NCBI GenBank assembly: GCA_000156115.1
Contig: DS995276.1
Span: forward strand, 2,177,699-2,241,698
From: Rhodobacteraceae bacterium HTCC2083
GTDB lineage: Bacteria; Pseudomonadota; Alphaproteobacteria; Rhodobacterales; Rhodobacteraceae
Length of the DNA stretch: 64,000 bases
Reading direction: 5' to 3'
A model generated the notes under the pieces. The model searched no databases. It worked only from the letters and a program-made list of their open reading frames with translations, and was not told the origin of the DNA. The position numbers and the translations under genes were made by a program. Numbering within the stretch: position 1 is the stretch's first letter; every line of letters begins with the position of its first letter. This document shows, in pieces, positions 54,534 to 62,976 of the stretch.

Positions 54534-55639
54534 GCTTGAACGTCGATATACAAAGCAAGCTCGGCGCATTCGAGCTGGATGTGCAACTACGCACCAAAGC
54601 GGGCACGACTGTTGTATTCGGTCGCTCTGGTAGTGGAAAAACCAGCCTGATCAACGCGATCGCAGGACTGACCACGCCAGATCAAGGGCGCATCGCTTTC
54701 CGCCATACTGTCTTGTTTGATGCGCAAAGCGGGATACATGTGCCATCACATCAACGCCGGATCGGCTATGTGTTTCAAAATGCGCGTTTGTTTCCGCATC
54801 TGTCTGTTTCACAAAACCTCGACTTTGGCGCGCGGTTTGCGAAAGAACCACTGAGTGTAGCCGAACGTCGACAAATGATCGATACTTTAGGGATCGAGGC
54901 GCTTTTGAATCGCAGAATCGCCGCTCTGTCGGGCGGGGAACAGCAACGCGTTGCTTTGGGTCGCGCATTGCTGAGTGTGCCGCGCTTGTTGCTCATGGAC
55001 GAACCGCTCGCGGCACTAGACACGGCCCGAAAGCAAGAAATCCTACCCTATTTTGAGCGTTTGCACGCGCAAGGTGGTCCACCCATGATCTATGTGACGC
55101 ATGACATGTCAGAAATCGTGCGACTGGCTGACAACATTTTAGTTTTGCGCGATGGGCGCAGCGTGGTAGGCGGCACTGTCGAGGATGTTTTGGCCGACCC
55201 TGCCAACGTAAAGCTGATCGGTGTTCAAGATGCGGGTGCCCTTGTGCAAGGCATAATCTCAGGACATGAGGCGGATGGGCTAAGTACTATTGATCTGAGC
55301 GCGGGGCAGCTGCACGTGCCAAAGATCGGGGCACCGGTTGGGGCAAAGGTTCGCATGCGGATAAGGGCACAGGATGTTATTTTGTCCGTCTCGGAGCCGA
55401 AAGATCTATCGAGCCAGAACATTTTGCGTGCGAGAATCACTGAAATTCAAACGGGCGAGGGCCCAAGCGTTGCGATTGCTCTGCGCACGGGATCAGACCG
55501 TTTACTGGCACGTATTACGCGGCGCGCACTTGCGCAGATGCAGCTTGAAGTTGGACAAGAGGTTTGGGCCGTCCTAAAGGCGAATGCGGTCCCGCCGAGC
55601 GCAATTGCGCGCTCAGAAAACAATGGTGTGGTTGCGTAA
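54530..55639 (+). CDS. modC: Molybdate ABC transporter ATPase ModC
   Basis: The 369-aa ATPase has Walker A FGRSGSGKTSLINAIAG, signature LSGGEQQRVALGRALL, Walker B LLLMDEPLAALD and the switch His in YVTHDMSEIVRLADN. The C-terminal 140 residues form a MOP-type molybdate-binding domain (GTGEGPSVAI-like block ITEIQTGEGPSVAIALRTG). It completes the modABC importer and ends 72 nt before the tRNA gene. Confidence 0.97.
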   Translation: MSLNVDIQSKLGAFELDVQLRTKAGTTVVFGRSGSGKTSLINAIAGLTTPDQGRIAFRHTVLFDAQSGIHVPSHQRRIGYVFQNARLFPHLSVSQNLDFGARFAKEPLSVAERRQMIDTLGIEALLNRRIAALSGGEQQRVALGRALLSVPRLLLMDEPLAALDTARKQEILPYFERLHAQGGPPMIYVTHDMSEIVRLADNILVLRDGRSVVGGTVEDVLADPANVKLIGVQDAGALVQGIISGHEADGLSTIDLSAGQLHVPKIGAPVGAKVRMRIRAQDVILSVSEPKDLSSQNILRARITEIQTGEGPSVAIALRTGSDRLLARITRRALAQMQLEVGQEVWAVLKANAVPPSAIARSENNGVVA

Positions 55640-55672
55640 AGTCAAAGAGACGTTTTTCTGCACTTTTCTAAC

Positions 55673-55701
55673 TTGACGGACGTTTTCCAGTCCAGTATCC
55701 G
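55673..55701 (+). promoter_or_regulatory. Promoter of tRNA-Met
   Basis: TTGACG (55673-55678), a 17-nt spacer and TATCCG (55696-55701) give a good sigma-70-type promoter whose start point would lie a few bases before the tRNA 5' end at 55712. Confidence 0.65.
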
Positions 55702-55711
55702 ACCCACTGTT

Positions 55712-55788
55712 GGCGATGTAGCTCAGTTGGTTAGAGCAGCGGAATCATAATCCGCGTGTCCGGGGTTCAAATCCCTGCATCGCCACCA
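55712..55788 (+). tRNA. tRNA-Met (CAT), elongator type
   Basis: A 77-nt cloverleaf with the CCA end encoded. The acceptor stem is GGCGATG with CATCGCC, the discriminator base is A, the anticodon stem GCGGA with TCCGC encloses loop ATCATAA with anticodon CAT at 55746-55748, and the T arm is CGGGG-TTCAAAT-CCCTG. The paired first base rules out an initiator tRNA. tRNA-Ile2 also has CAT (modified C34), but the overall sequence is closer to elongator tRNA-Met. Confidence 0.9.
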
Positions 55789-55807
55789 ACAAAATCACAA
55801 TGCTTGC

Positions 55808-57289
55808 TTATACTAGATCCACCAGCTTCAAGCGTTGGATTTTTCCCGAAGGCCCTTTGGGTAACTCGTCAAGCAAATGAATCGTATCAGGGGCCTTAAA
55901 CGCCCCGAGCTTATTGACACAGATGACCCTTAAATCTTCCATCGCTAACGAAGACCCATTGCTGAGGCTCACTGCGGCTTCCACGCGCTCACCGTAGCTA
56001 TCGCAAGGTCGTGCAAAGGCGGCGGCTTCGACAACATCTGGATGGGCGTAAAGCGCTTCATCGATCTCGCGCGGTGCGATGTTTTCGCCGCCTTTGATGA
56101 TCAATTCCTTGAGACGGCCTGTCACAAAAACATAGCCATCCTCGTCCATGCGGCCTAAATCGCCCGTGCGCAGCCACTGGCCTGCGAATGTAGCTGCGGT
56201 GGCGTCGGGATTATGCAAGTATTCGAGTAATGTGTTCGGTCCGCGCACCGCGATCTCGCCCTCAGTTCCGAGTTTCGCTTCCGTCAGATCAGCGTTGAGA
56301 ATTCGGACTTCGTTGCCAAAGGCTTTTCCGGGGGAGCCGATTTTGCGCTTATTGGGTGCAAGCGGATTGGACAGAATTTGAGCAGCGGTTTCTGTAAGGC
56401 CCATGGTCTCGATGATAGGCACGCCAAAGCGCGTCTCAAAGGCTGTGTGCGTCTCCACTGCCAAAGCGGAGGAGGCGGAGCGCCCAAAGCGCAGATTGGA
56501 TTTTAAGGTGGCGCTTGGTTCTGCTTTGCCGTGCAGCAAATGACTAATGATTGTGGGCACGACAGAGAACCAGGTGACCTTGGCGCTATCGGCTTGATCC
56601 CAGAATTTGCTGGTGGAAAACTTTGATGCCATGGCGAGTGAGCCACCAGAAACAAGCGCACCCATAACCGTCACGCAAAGACCGTTGATGTGATAGATCG
56701 GCAGCACGCAAAACCCGCGATCTTGCGGTGCTAACGCATGAGCAATGGCGGTCGTCCAACCGCCTGCAAGCAAGCTGGCATGGCTGTGCACAACGCCTTT
56801 GGGCTTGCCTGTGGTACCGGAGGTATACATGAGCAGAGCGTGATCTTTTGGCGCGAGATCGTGCAGCGCGGCTTCGCCTCGCGAATCGTTCAGCGCTCTC
56901 ATATGTCCGGGCGCGACGGATTTGAACGTTTCTCGCTGTGCCTCATGCACCAAAGCAAAGCGCGCACCAGAGTGGTTCAGCGCATAGGCGATTGCGTCAG
57001 GACCAGCCGCCAGATTTATCATCGTTGCGCGAAATCCGCCATAAAGTGCAGCATAGAGTGCAACGACACCGTCTTTTCCATTCGGGTGGATAATGGCGAG
57101 GCTTTCGCCCTTTTCAACGCGCTGCGCGGTGAGCCCTTGGGCAAGTGTTTTCGCCGTATCACGCAGTTCAGCCCAGCTTAGAGCTTCGTTTGTTTCAGGG
57201 AAAACAAAAGCCGTGCCCCCTTGTTGCGCGCGCGCATCAAGCCAGTCGCGTACAGTGCCTTTGGGAGGTGTCGTTTGGCTGAGGATCAC
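55808..57289 (-). CDS. AMP-forming acyl-CoA ligase (candidate SauT-like)
   Basis: The 493-aa adenylate-forming enzyme activates a carboxylic acid to its CoA thioester. The P-loop is LLMYTSGTTGKPKGVVHSHA, then ETMGLTETAAQILSNP and the hinge GQWLRTGDLGRMDEDGYVFV; the catalytic Lys is in ELPKGPSGKIQRLKL. The ATG overlaps the aldehyde dehydrogenase stop by 4 nt, so both enzymes are made together, fed by a TTT importer. This ligase plus acylating reductase pairing is known from sulfoacetate degradation (SauT and SauS). The substrate here is inferred, and the specific name is not proven. Confidence 0.85.
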   Translation of the reverse strand: MILSQTTPPKGTVRDWLDARAQQGGTAFVFPETNEALSWAELRDTAKTLAQGLTAQRVEKGESLAIIHPNGKDGVVALYAALYGGFRATMINLAAGPDAIAYALNHSGARFALVHEAQRETFKSVAPGHMRALNDSRGEAALHDLAPKDHALLMYTSGTTGKPKGVVHSHASLLAGGWTTAIAHALAPQDRGFCVLPIYHINGLCVTVMGALVSGGSLAMASKFSTSKFWDQADSAKVTWFSVVPTIISHLLHGKAEPSATLKSNLRFGRSASSALAVETHTAFETRFGVPIIETMGLTETAAQILSNPLAPNKRKIGSPGKAFGNEVRILNADLTEAKLGTEGEIAVRGPNTLLEYLHNPDATAATFAGQWLRTGDLGRMDEDGYVFVTGRLKELIIKGGENIAPREIDEALYAHPDVVEAAAFARPCDSYGERVEAAVSLSNGSSLAMEDLRVICVNKLGAFKAPDTIHLLDELPKGPSGKIQRLKLVDLV

Positions 57290-58692
57290 TTGCCAACCTC
57301 GGCCCAGTAGTCGCCAAATATATCCTCAAGCGCAGGCTCGCGCTCGGGGATTTCGCGAACGATCTTAGTGGATTGGAGGAAATGCTTCCAATGCAGGTTG
57401 TCATCAATCGAATTGCCACCCCATGAGCCACAGCCCATTGAGAGAGAGAACGGCATGCCGTTGTTGAACGCACCACCCGTGGCAAAACAATGTGCTTGGT
57501 TCACGATCACGCGGCACGTGGGAATGGCATTGGCCAGTTGCGTTGCATGGGCATTGTCGGTGCTGTGTAGCCCGACAGAATGCCCTGCGCCCATGTGCAA
57601 TTGAATGCGTCGCGTCGTGGCAACTGCATCGTCAAAATCAGTGGCGCGATAGAAGGCCAGAACACGGCTTAGCTTTTCGCCAGAGAGCGGATGTTCGGGG
57701 CCGATGCCTGTGGTTTCGACAGCGACGTATTGCGTACCTTCTGGGACTTCATCGCCGAGGTCCAACGCAGTGATCATCTTATCTGCATCTTGCGCAATCG
57801 CTTCTCGATTGAGATGCCCATCTGGCCAGAGCGCTTTGATGATGCGGCTTTCATCTTTGATCACCACACCGCCAGTTTTCGCCATTTCGGCGACGAATGC
57901 GTCATATACCGCATCGACCACAACGACCGCGTTCTCGGACGAGCAAGAGGTCGCGTTGTCGAAGGTTTTGGAGGCTTTGATCTTTTCCGCAGCAGCCTTC
58001 AAATCAGCGGTTTCATCCACAATCACAGTCACATTGCCCGCGCCAACCGCGACGGCAGGAGTGCCGCAAGTATATGCGCGCTTCACGTTGTTCTGTGAGC
58101 CTGTCACGACAACCAGATCGGACAGCTCAAGCAAGCGCTGCGTTTGCTCTTTCGAGCCGCGCCCGGGGACCATCATCACCAAATCATGATCGAGACCAAT
58201 TTTGTCGAACTCCGCATAGATATGTTCCAGCAAACGCTCCATCGTTGGAACACCTTTCGGCGATGGCGAGAGCACAATGGCATTGCCGCATTTCAAAGCG
58301 TTGATGATGTTGTTCGCAGGCGTTGCGCCGGGATTCGTGGAGGGCACAACTGCGCCGATCAATCCAATGGGGCGAGCGATTTCGGTGATGCCAGTCTCTG
58401 CATTGTCAGAAATCACACCATAGGTCTGCACATCCGCAATATCGCGCATCAGGCCAAGCGTTTTGCGATGGTTCTTGGTGATCTTGTCCGGCACGTTGCC
58501 AAGACCAGTCGTCTCAACAGACAGCTCTGCGAGGGCTTTGTTGCGCGATGGTTCCATGATGGCCCAAGCGACGGCTTTAGCGGCACTATCATAAAGTTTT
58601 TGACTGCCGTTCGCTTCATAGCGGACCTGCGCGTTGCGGGCGCGGGCGATCACGGCATCTAGCTCTGCGATGGGATCTGGAGAAGCAGTCAT
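57286..58692 (-). CDS. CoA-acylating aldehyde dehydrogenase (candidate SauS-like)
   Basis: The 468-aa enzyme interconverts an aldehyde and its acyl-CoA with NAD(P). It has the acylating type of active site, Cys in TFDNATSCSSENAVVVVDAV, close to EutE, AdhE and sulfoacetaldehyde dehydrogenase (acylating), and not the hydrolytic ALDH pattern. IGLIGAVVPSTNPGATPANN is the cofactor region. AAGGA lies 6 nt before the ATG. With the ligase downstream it could reduce the new acyl-CoA to an aldehyde, or run the other way. An Xsc enzyme, which would confirm sulfoacetaldehyde, is not in the window. Confidence 0.88.
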   Translation of the reverse strand: MTASPDPIAELDAVIARARNAQVRYEANGSQKLYDSAAKAVAWAIMEPSRNKALAELSVETTGLGNVPDKITKNHRKTLGLMRDIADVQTYGVISDNAETGITEIARPIGLIGAVVPSTNPGATPANNIINALKCGNAIVLSPSPKGVPTMERLLEHIYAEFDKIGLDHDLVMMVPGRGSKEQTQRLLELSDLVVVTGSQNNVKRAYTCGTPAVAVGAGNVTVIVDETADLKAAAEKIKASKTFDNATSCSSENAVVVVDAVYDAFVAEMAKTGGVVIKDESRIIKALWPDGHLNREAIAQDADKMITALDLGDEVPEGTQYVAVETTGIGPEHPLSGEKLSRVLAFYRATDFDDAVATTRRIQLHMGAGHSVGLHSTDNAHATQLANAIPTCRVIVNQAHCFATGGAFNNGMPFSLSMGCGSWGGNSIDDNLHWKHFLQSTKIVREIPEREPALEDIFGDYWAEVGK

Positions 58693-58713
58693 GAGAATTC
58701 CTTAGAAGTAGCG

Positions 58714-58739
58714 GGCAGGGCGCGTTTTGACGCCCTGCC
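58714..58739 (-). promoter_or_regulatory. Intercistronic hairpin between tctC and the aldehyde dehydrogenase gene
   Basis: A perfect 9-bp stem (GGCAGGGCG with CGCCCTGCC) with an 8-nt loop lies just after the tctC stop codon and has no T-run. Such hairpins after binding-protein genes usually protect the upstream mRNA and lower downstream expression. A partial terminator is the alternative. Confidence 0.6.
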
Positions 58740-58749
58740 GTAGATTTAG

Positions 58750-59718
58750 TTACAGACCTGCGAGCAGCTCTTTGAGCGTCTCTTCGCGTGCGGCCCACAT
58801 TTCAAGCACTTCATCCCGTGTCATGATGTGCATAGGCGATCCGCCTGCTTTCATCTTGCCTGCGACGCGGCCATTTTCGAACATTGCAGGCACAGTTGCC
58901 ACCAGCTTTTCGATGATGCCCTGTGGCGTGCCTTTTGGAACCATCACACCGCGGAAGTTCACGGATGCGTTGTCGATGTCAAAGCCTTGCTCTTTCAGCG
59001 TTGGCACGTCTGGCAAGAAGTCGTTGCGCTCAAGATCGAACACACCGAGGATCTTTACGTTACCAGCCGCCGCTGCGCGGAACGCATCGGAGAGGTTGTT
59101 GACGCCGCCCATGACTTCACCCGCGATCACCGATTTCATCGCACCTGCGCCGCCTTTGTTGGACGGGATATACGCCATCTTCACACCTGCCGCTTTTTCA
59201 AGTTGCAGTGCTGCAATGTGGTGACCCACAAACAGGCCCGCGCCAGAGAATGTTAGCTTGCCAGGGTTTGCTTTGGCAAAGTCTACGACGTCTGTCATGG
59301 AGTTCATCTCGCTATCCGCGGCCACAACGAAGACCGCAGGATCCGCGCCCCAGTTTGCGATGGGCTCGAAGCTGTCCGCTGAGTACTCAACGCCGCCTTT
59401 GATCGATTGTGCGATAAAGTGTGGCACGTTGTAGGCACCAAGCGTGTAACCATCGCTCTCGGCTTGGGTTGCCATCCAGTTCCAACCAACACGGCCGCCC
59501 GCACCCGGCTTGTTAATGATCGCTATTGGCATGCCAAGCGCGTCCTCATTTCCAGCCGTCATCGTCACGATGCGGGCTTGGAAGTCTGTGGCACCGCCAG
59601 CGCCGTAGCTGACCATCAGCATCACGGGACGCTCTGGATAGTTGGCATGACCGTCCGCGTATGCAGTCCCGGTCAAACCCATCAGCGCGATTGCCGCGCC
59701 TGCTAGTAAATTCTTCAT
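58750..59718 (-). CDS. tctC: Tripartite tricarboxylate transporter substrate-binding protein
   Basis: The 322-aa periplasmic binding protein has a signal peptide (IALMGLTGTAYA) and the TctC/BugT fold with the opening YPERPVMLMVSYGAGGATDF and the NKPGAGGRVGW loop, both around the ligand site. GGAGG lies 8 nt before the ATG at 59718; an extension to 59757 is unnecessary. It binds a carboxylate or similar anion for the TctAB membrane part. It is third in the operon, after tctA and tctB, whereas tctC first is more common. Confidence 0.93.
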   Translation of the reverse strand: MKNLLAGAAIALMGLTGTAYADGHANYPERPVMLMVSYGAGGATDFQARIVTMTAGNEDALGMPIAIINKPGAGGRVGWNWMATQAESDGYTLGAYNVPHFIAQSIKGGVEYSADSFEPIANWGADPAVFVVAADSEMNSMTDVVDFAKANPGKLTFSGAGLFVGHHIAALQLEKAAGVKMAYIPSNKGGAGAMKSVIAGEVMGGVNNLSDAFRAAAAGNVKILGVFDLERNDFLPDVPTLKEQGFDIDNASVNFRGVMVPKGTPQGIIEKLVATVPAMFENGRVAGKMKAGGSPMHIMTRDEVLEMWAAREETLKELLAGL

Positions 59719-59772
59719 TTTTGTTTCCTCCCTAGGAATGTTGAGCCCTGCTGCCATTACAGTTCAGGGCGG

Positions 59773-60237
59773 TCAGTTAAAAAACTCTCGCGGAGTGTAG
59801 ACGTTGAGTAACATCGCGAAGAGGCCGTACATGATGGCCAGAAAACCAGCCGTAATAAGAGCGCGCCTAATCCAGCTTTTGCTCTCGCTGTGCGGGGCAG
59901 GATCGTAAAGGCTGAGTAGGATGAAGAACGCAATTGTAGAGCTTGTGTAAAACCCCAGCGCTTTCGCAGCCCAGAAAATATAAACCAACATCACCAGTAA
60001 ACCCGGCGTGATCCGCGTCATTGCTTCCATCGAGAGACCGTTGCCGACTTTGGTTTTGCCGAGCAAGGCTTTGCCAAATGTCCAGATCGCCAGAACCGCA
60101 AAAACGGTTGAGATCAAGCGCGGAAAGGTGAACGCTTCTGAGGGCTGTTGCGTGTAGCTCAGGTAGCAAACGGAAATGCCGACACCGGCGACGATGCCAG
60201 AAGCGATGATATGCTGATTGCGGGGCAGATCGGACAT
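59773..60237 (-). CDS. tctB: Tripartite tricarboxylate transporter small membrane subunit
   Basis: The 154-aa protein has four hydrophobic helices (for example IIASGIVAGVGISVCYLSY, LISTVFAVLAIWTFGKALL and LLVMLVYIFWAAKALGFYT), the TctB layout. It starts 2 nt after the tctA stop. TctB and TctA form the membrane transporter, driven by an ion gradient. Confidence 0.93.
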   Translation of the reverse strand: MSDLPRNQHIIASGIVAGVGISVCYLSYTQQPSEAFTFPRLISTVFAVLAIWTFGKALLGKTKVGNGLSMEAMTRITPGLLVMLVYIFWAAKALGFYTSSTIAFFILLSLYDPAPHSESKSWIRRALITAGFLAIMYGLFAMLLNVYTPREFFN

Positions 60238-60239
60238 GA

Positions 60240-61766
60240 TTACAGCGCCTCCTCTTTATGGACGGCGTCGTCCTTGGTGGTGTAGCGGGCCTGGCGCAGT
60301 TCCATCCAGACCGAATAGGCGATGGAGGCTAGAACGACCGCGATCAACGTTAAGTTCAGCGTGCCGGTCAGGAAGTAGGGGCCAAGGCCGCTGGTTGCGT
60401 TCGCGATCATGCTGCCTTGTACGAAGTTCGCCTCCGCGATGGGGCCAAGTATAAGGCCCAACACCAAGGGAGCTGCGGAAAAGCCAAAGCGCTCAAGGAA
60501 ATACATACCAATGCCGAGCGAAGCCATCACGTATACATCCCCCATGGAGTTTTGAACCGAATAGCTCCCAAAGAGCGCGAGACCTAAAACGATTGCCGCC
60601 ATCACCGAGTGCGGAACCCGTGCAACAGAAGCGGCAAGACCAGCAACGTAGAGCCCAAAGATACACATCAGGATTTGACCGATCAGCATGGAGTTTATGA
60701 ACGTCCACGCCACATCGGGATGATTGTCAAAAAGATCCGAGCCCGGGAAAATACCGTGGATCAGTAGGCCACCTAGAAGGACAGCCGCTGTAGGCGAACC
60801 GGGGATAGAAAGTGTGAGCAAGGGCACAAGGCTGGGACCAACCATTGCATTGTTGGCAGCTTCCGCTGCGATCACACCCTCGGAATGGCCGGTGCCAAAT
60901 TTTTCGCGCTCTGGGCTGAATTTCTTGCTTTGATCATAGGCCACAAGACCAGCGATTTGCCCGCCCACACCGGGGATCAAGCCGATCACAGAGCCAATTG
61001 CAGTGCCAATGCCAAGCGCGCGTCTGCGTTTGATGACTTCGCGGATCGAGTCCATGACAGGTTGTTTCTTGACGGTGATCACTTCTGCCGTTGTGTCATT
61101 GCGCCCTTTTGCGAACATGGTGATAACTTGTGGGATCGCGAAGAGACCGATCAGCGCAGGAATAACATTGATGCCCCCGCTGACAGCCGGATGAAAGATA
61201 AAGCGCTGGGCCCCCATAATGTCATCAAAGCCAATCGTTGCGAGCCAAAGTCCAATGCAGCCTGAAAGTAACCCTTTGATAACGCTACTGGAATCAAGTG
61301 ATCCGATGATTGTCACGCCCAAAATCGCGAGCCAGAAAAGGTGCGATGGCCCAAAGGCCAAAGCCCACTTCGCGAGGACTGGTGTGAGGAAGATAAGCAG
61401 CATCACACCGAACACACCACCGATGGCAGAGGAGACGAACGAGAGCTGCAACGCTTTCGCGCCCTCGCCCTTTTGCGCCATTGTATGACCATCGAGCGTG
61501 GTCGCGATGTTTGCAGGGGCGCCGGGAATCTTCAGCAAGATCGCCGAAACAGCACCCCCTGCGACGGTTGATGTGTAAGCGGCACCGAGAAGAATTAGGC
61601 CCTGTGCGGCTTCGAGTTTGAACGTGAATGGAATAAGCAGAGCGACTGCCATCGTCGGTGACAGGCCGGGCGTTGCGCCTAGTATCAAACCGCCAATCGT
61701 GCCGATCAAGAGCAAGCCGAAATTCACAGGTGTGAATACATCGCCAAAATAGAGCAGAAATTCCAA
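60240..61766 (-). CDS. tctA: Tripartite tricarboxylate transporter large membrane subunit
   Basis: The 508-aa protein has about eleven to twelve helices. Family blocks are GLILGATPGLSPTMAVALLI, LLKIPGAPANIATTLDGHTM, SVIGLIPGVGGQIAGLVAYD and PLLTLSIPGSPTAAVLLGG. I choose a TTG start at 61766: GGGAGG stands exactly 7 nt before it and the protein then begins MEFLLYFGD as in other TctA proteins. An ATG at 61841 would lie inside the operator-like inverted repeat, and one at 61781 lacks a good ribosome site. It is the first gene of the catabolic operon. Confidence 0.92.
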   Translation of the reverse strand: MEFLLYFGDVFTPVNFGLLLIGTIGGLILGATPGLSPTMAVALLIPFTFKLEAAQGLILLGAAYTSTVAGGAVSAILLKIPGAPANIATTLDGHTMAQKGEGAKALQLSFVSSAIGGVFGVMLLIFLTPVLAKWALAFGPSHLFWLAILGVTIIGSLDSSSVIKGLLSGCIGLWLATIGFDDIMGAQRFIFHPAVSGGINVIPALIGLFAIPQVITMFAKGRNDTTAEVITVKKQPVMDSIREVIKRRRALGIGTAIGSVIGLIPGVGGQIAGLVAYDQSKKFSPEREKFGTGHSEGVIAAEAANNAMVGPSLVPLLTLSIPGSPTAAVLLGGLLIHGIFPGSDLFDNHPDVAWTFINSMLIGQILMCIFGLYVAGLAASVARVPHSVMAAIVLGLALFGSYSVQNSMGDVYVMASLGIGMYFLERFGFSAAPLVLGLILGPIAEANFVQGSMIANATSGLGPYFLTGTLNLTLIAVVLASIAYSVWMELRQARYTTKDDAVHKEEAL

Positions 61767-61813
61767 GCGTTTGCCTCCCATGGCACAGCCGTGTTGACGT
61801 TTCACGCTAATCA

Positions 61814-61841
61814 ATGAAAATAGTTTTGCAAATGTTTTCAT
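61814..61841. promoter_or_regulatory. Operator-like inverted repeat between tctA and the LacI-type gene
   Basis: ATGAAAA (61814-61820) and TTTTCAT (61835-61841) are perfect 7-bp arms 14 nt apart, and the palindrome TTTGCAAA lies between them. The 100-bp gap between the divergent tctA and lacI-type gene starts must hold both promoters. A LacI-family repressor encoded next to it is the likely ligand; binding is inferred. Confidence 0.55.
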
Positions 61842-61866
61842 AAAATTGGCTATAAGGAGTGTATAG

Positions 61867-62895
61867 ATGTCTGATAATAATGGTAAAAAGGCGGATATAA
61901 TCTCTGTTGCAAAAGCCGCAAAGGTCTCTGCCTCAACTGTTTCGCGTTACTTTAATCACCCTGAATTGTTGAAAACCTCAACACGTCGCCGCATTGATTC
62001 CGCTGTTCGCAAGCAAGGCTACATTCGCAATCGCGCGGCGCAGACGATCCATGGGATTCGCTCTGGCACGATTGGGGTTTTGGTGCCCACAATTGATCAC
62101 GCGATCTTTGCAGAAGTGGTGCAGGCCTTTTCTGACGCGGTTGCGGAGCATGGGTTTACTATTCTGCTTGCTTCGCATGGATATAACCCGAAACAAGAAT
62201 ACGCAGTGCTGCGCAAGTTTTTAGAGCATCGCGTCGATGGCGTTGTGCTCACAGGTCTTGAGCACGATGAGGCAGTGTTTCAACTGATCGAAAGTCAAGG
62301 CATTCCTGCGGTTTTGATTTGGAATCACAGCGATAGCGCGCGCCTGCCGTGCATAGGAGCGGATAATCGGCGTGCTGGGCAGTTGATTGCGGAGCATATC
62401 CTCGACCTTGGTCACCGCGACATCGCCTGCATGTTTCCACCTATGGTGGGCAATGATCGCGCGCAGGATCGGCGGATGGGGGTGATGGACACACTCGCCA
62501 AAGCAGGGGCGCAAGTGCGGGCTGAGTGGCAACTTGAGACGATCTATTCGATTTCCGCCTCTAAACGCGACGCGATAAAGGTATTGTCGAATGAAATGCG
62601 TCCGAGTGCCATTATTTGTGGCAATGACATCCTCGCCACAGGTGCGCTCTATGGGGCACAAGCCTGTGTATTGGGCGTGCCGCAGGACGTCTCCATCGTT
62701 GGAATCGGCGACTTCAAGGGCTCGTCCGAGATTGAGCCGGCTCTCAGCACAGTGCGCCTGCCTGCAGTGCGGATCGGGCAAGAGGCGGGGCGGGCGCTGG
62801 CGCATGCTATCACGCAAAAAGAGAGCAGCATCGCGAATTTGCACTGTTTGCCAGAGCTTGTGCCACGTGCCTCAAGCGCAATTGCCAAACGATAG
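61867..62895 (+). CDS. LacI-family transcriptional regulator
   Basis: The 342-aa repressor has an N-terminal helix-turn-helix (VAKAAKVSASTVSRYFNHPE and LLKTSTRRRIDSAVRKQGYI) and a periplasmic-binding-protein-like effector domain (SGTIGVLVPTIDHAIFAEVV, then DGVVLTGLEHDEAVFQLI). AAGGAG lies 7 nt before the ATG. It is divergent from the tctA operon and precedes a TRAP binding protein gene, so it probably controls both uptake systems according to the substrate or its CoA or aldehyde product. Confidence 0.95.
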   Translation: MSDNNGKKADIISVAKAAKVSASTVSRYFNHPELLKTSTRRRIDSAVRKQGYIRNRAAQTIHGIRSGTIGVLVPTIDHAIFAEVVQAFSDAVAEHGFTILLASHGYNPKQEYAVLRKFLEHRVDGVVLTGLEHDEAVFQLIESQGIPAVLIWNHSDSARLPCIGADNRRAGQLIAEHILDLGHRDIACMFPPMVGNDRAQDRRMGVMDTLAKAGAQVRAEWQLETIYSISASKRDAIKVLSNEMRPSAIICGNDILATGALYGAQACVLGVPQDVSIVGIGDFKGSSEIEPALSTVRLPAVRIGQEAGRALAHAITQKESSIANLHCLPELVPRASSAIAKR

Positions 62896-62917
62896 CTGCG
62901 ACAAAAATGGAAGAATC

Positions 62918-62940
62918 CCGTTGCACGCTTCGTTTGCAAC
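62918..62940 (+). promoter_or_regulatory. Inverted repeat upstream of the TRAP binding protein gene
   Basis: CGTTGCA and TGCAACG form 7-bp arms 9 nt apart about 40 nt before the dctP start codon (62977). The right arm contains GTTTGCAA, which resembles the TTTGCAAA core of the tctA-lacI operator. It could be a second site of the LacI-type regulator or a hairpin at the end of that gene. Confidence 0.4.
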
Positions 62941-62976
62941 GCTAGTGTCTCGTTAATCAGAAACTGGGAGAGTGAC

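Noticed and set aside
55712..55788. Initiator tRNA or tRNA-Ile2 with CAT anticodon
   Set aside because: The acceptor stem is fully paired, unlike an initiator; the sequence fits elongator tRNA-Met better than tRNA-Ile2, although modification of C34 cannot be seen.
61767..61841. N-terminal extension of TctA from the ATG at 61841
   Set aside because: The extension would overlap the operator-like repeat, does not look like a TctA N-terminus, and lacks a ribosome site, while the TTG at 61766 has an ideal one.
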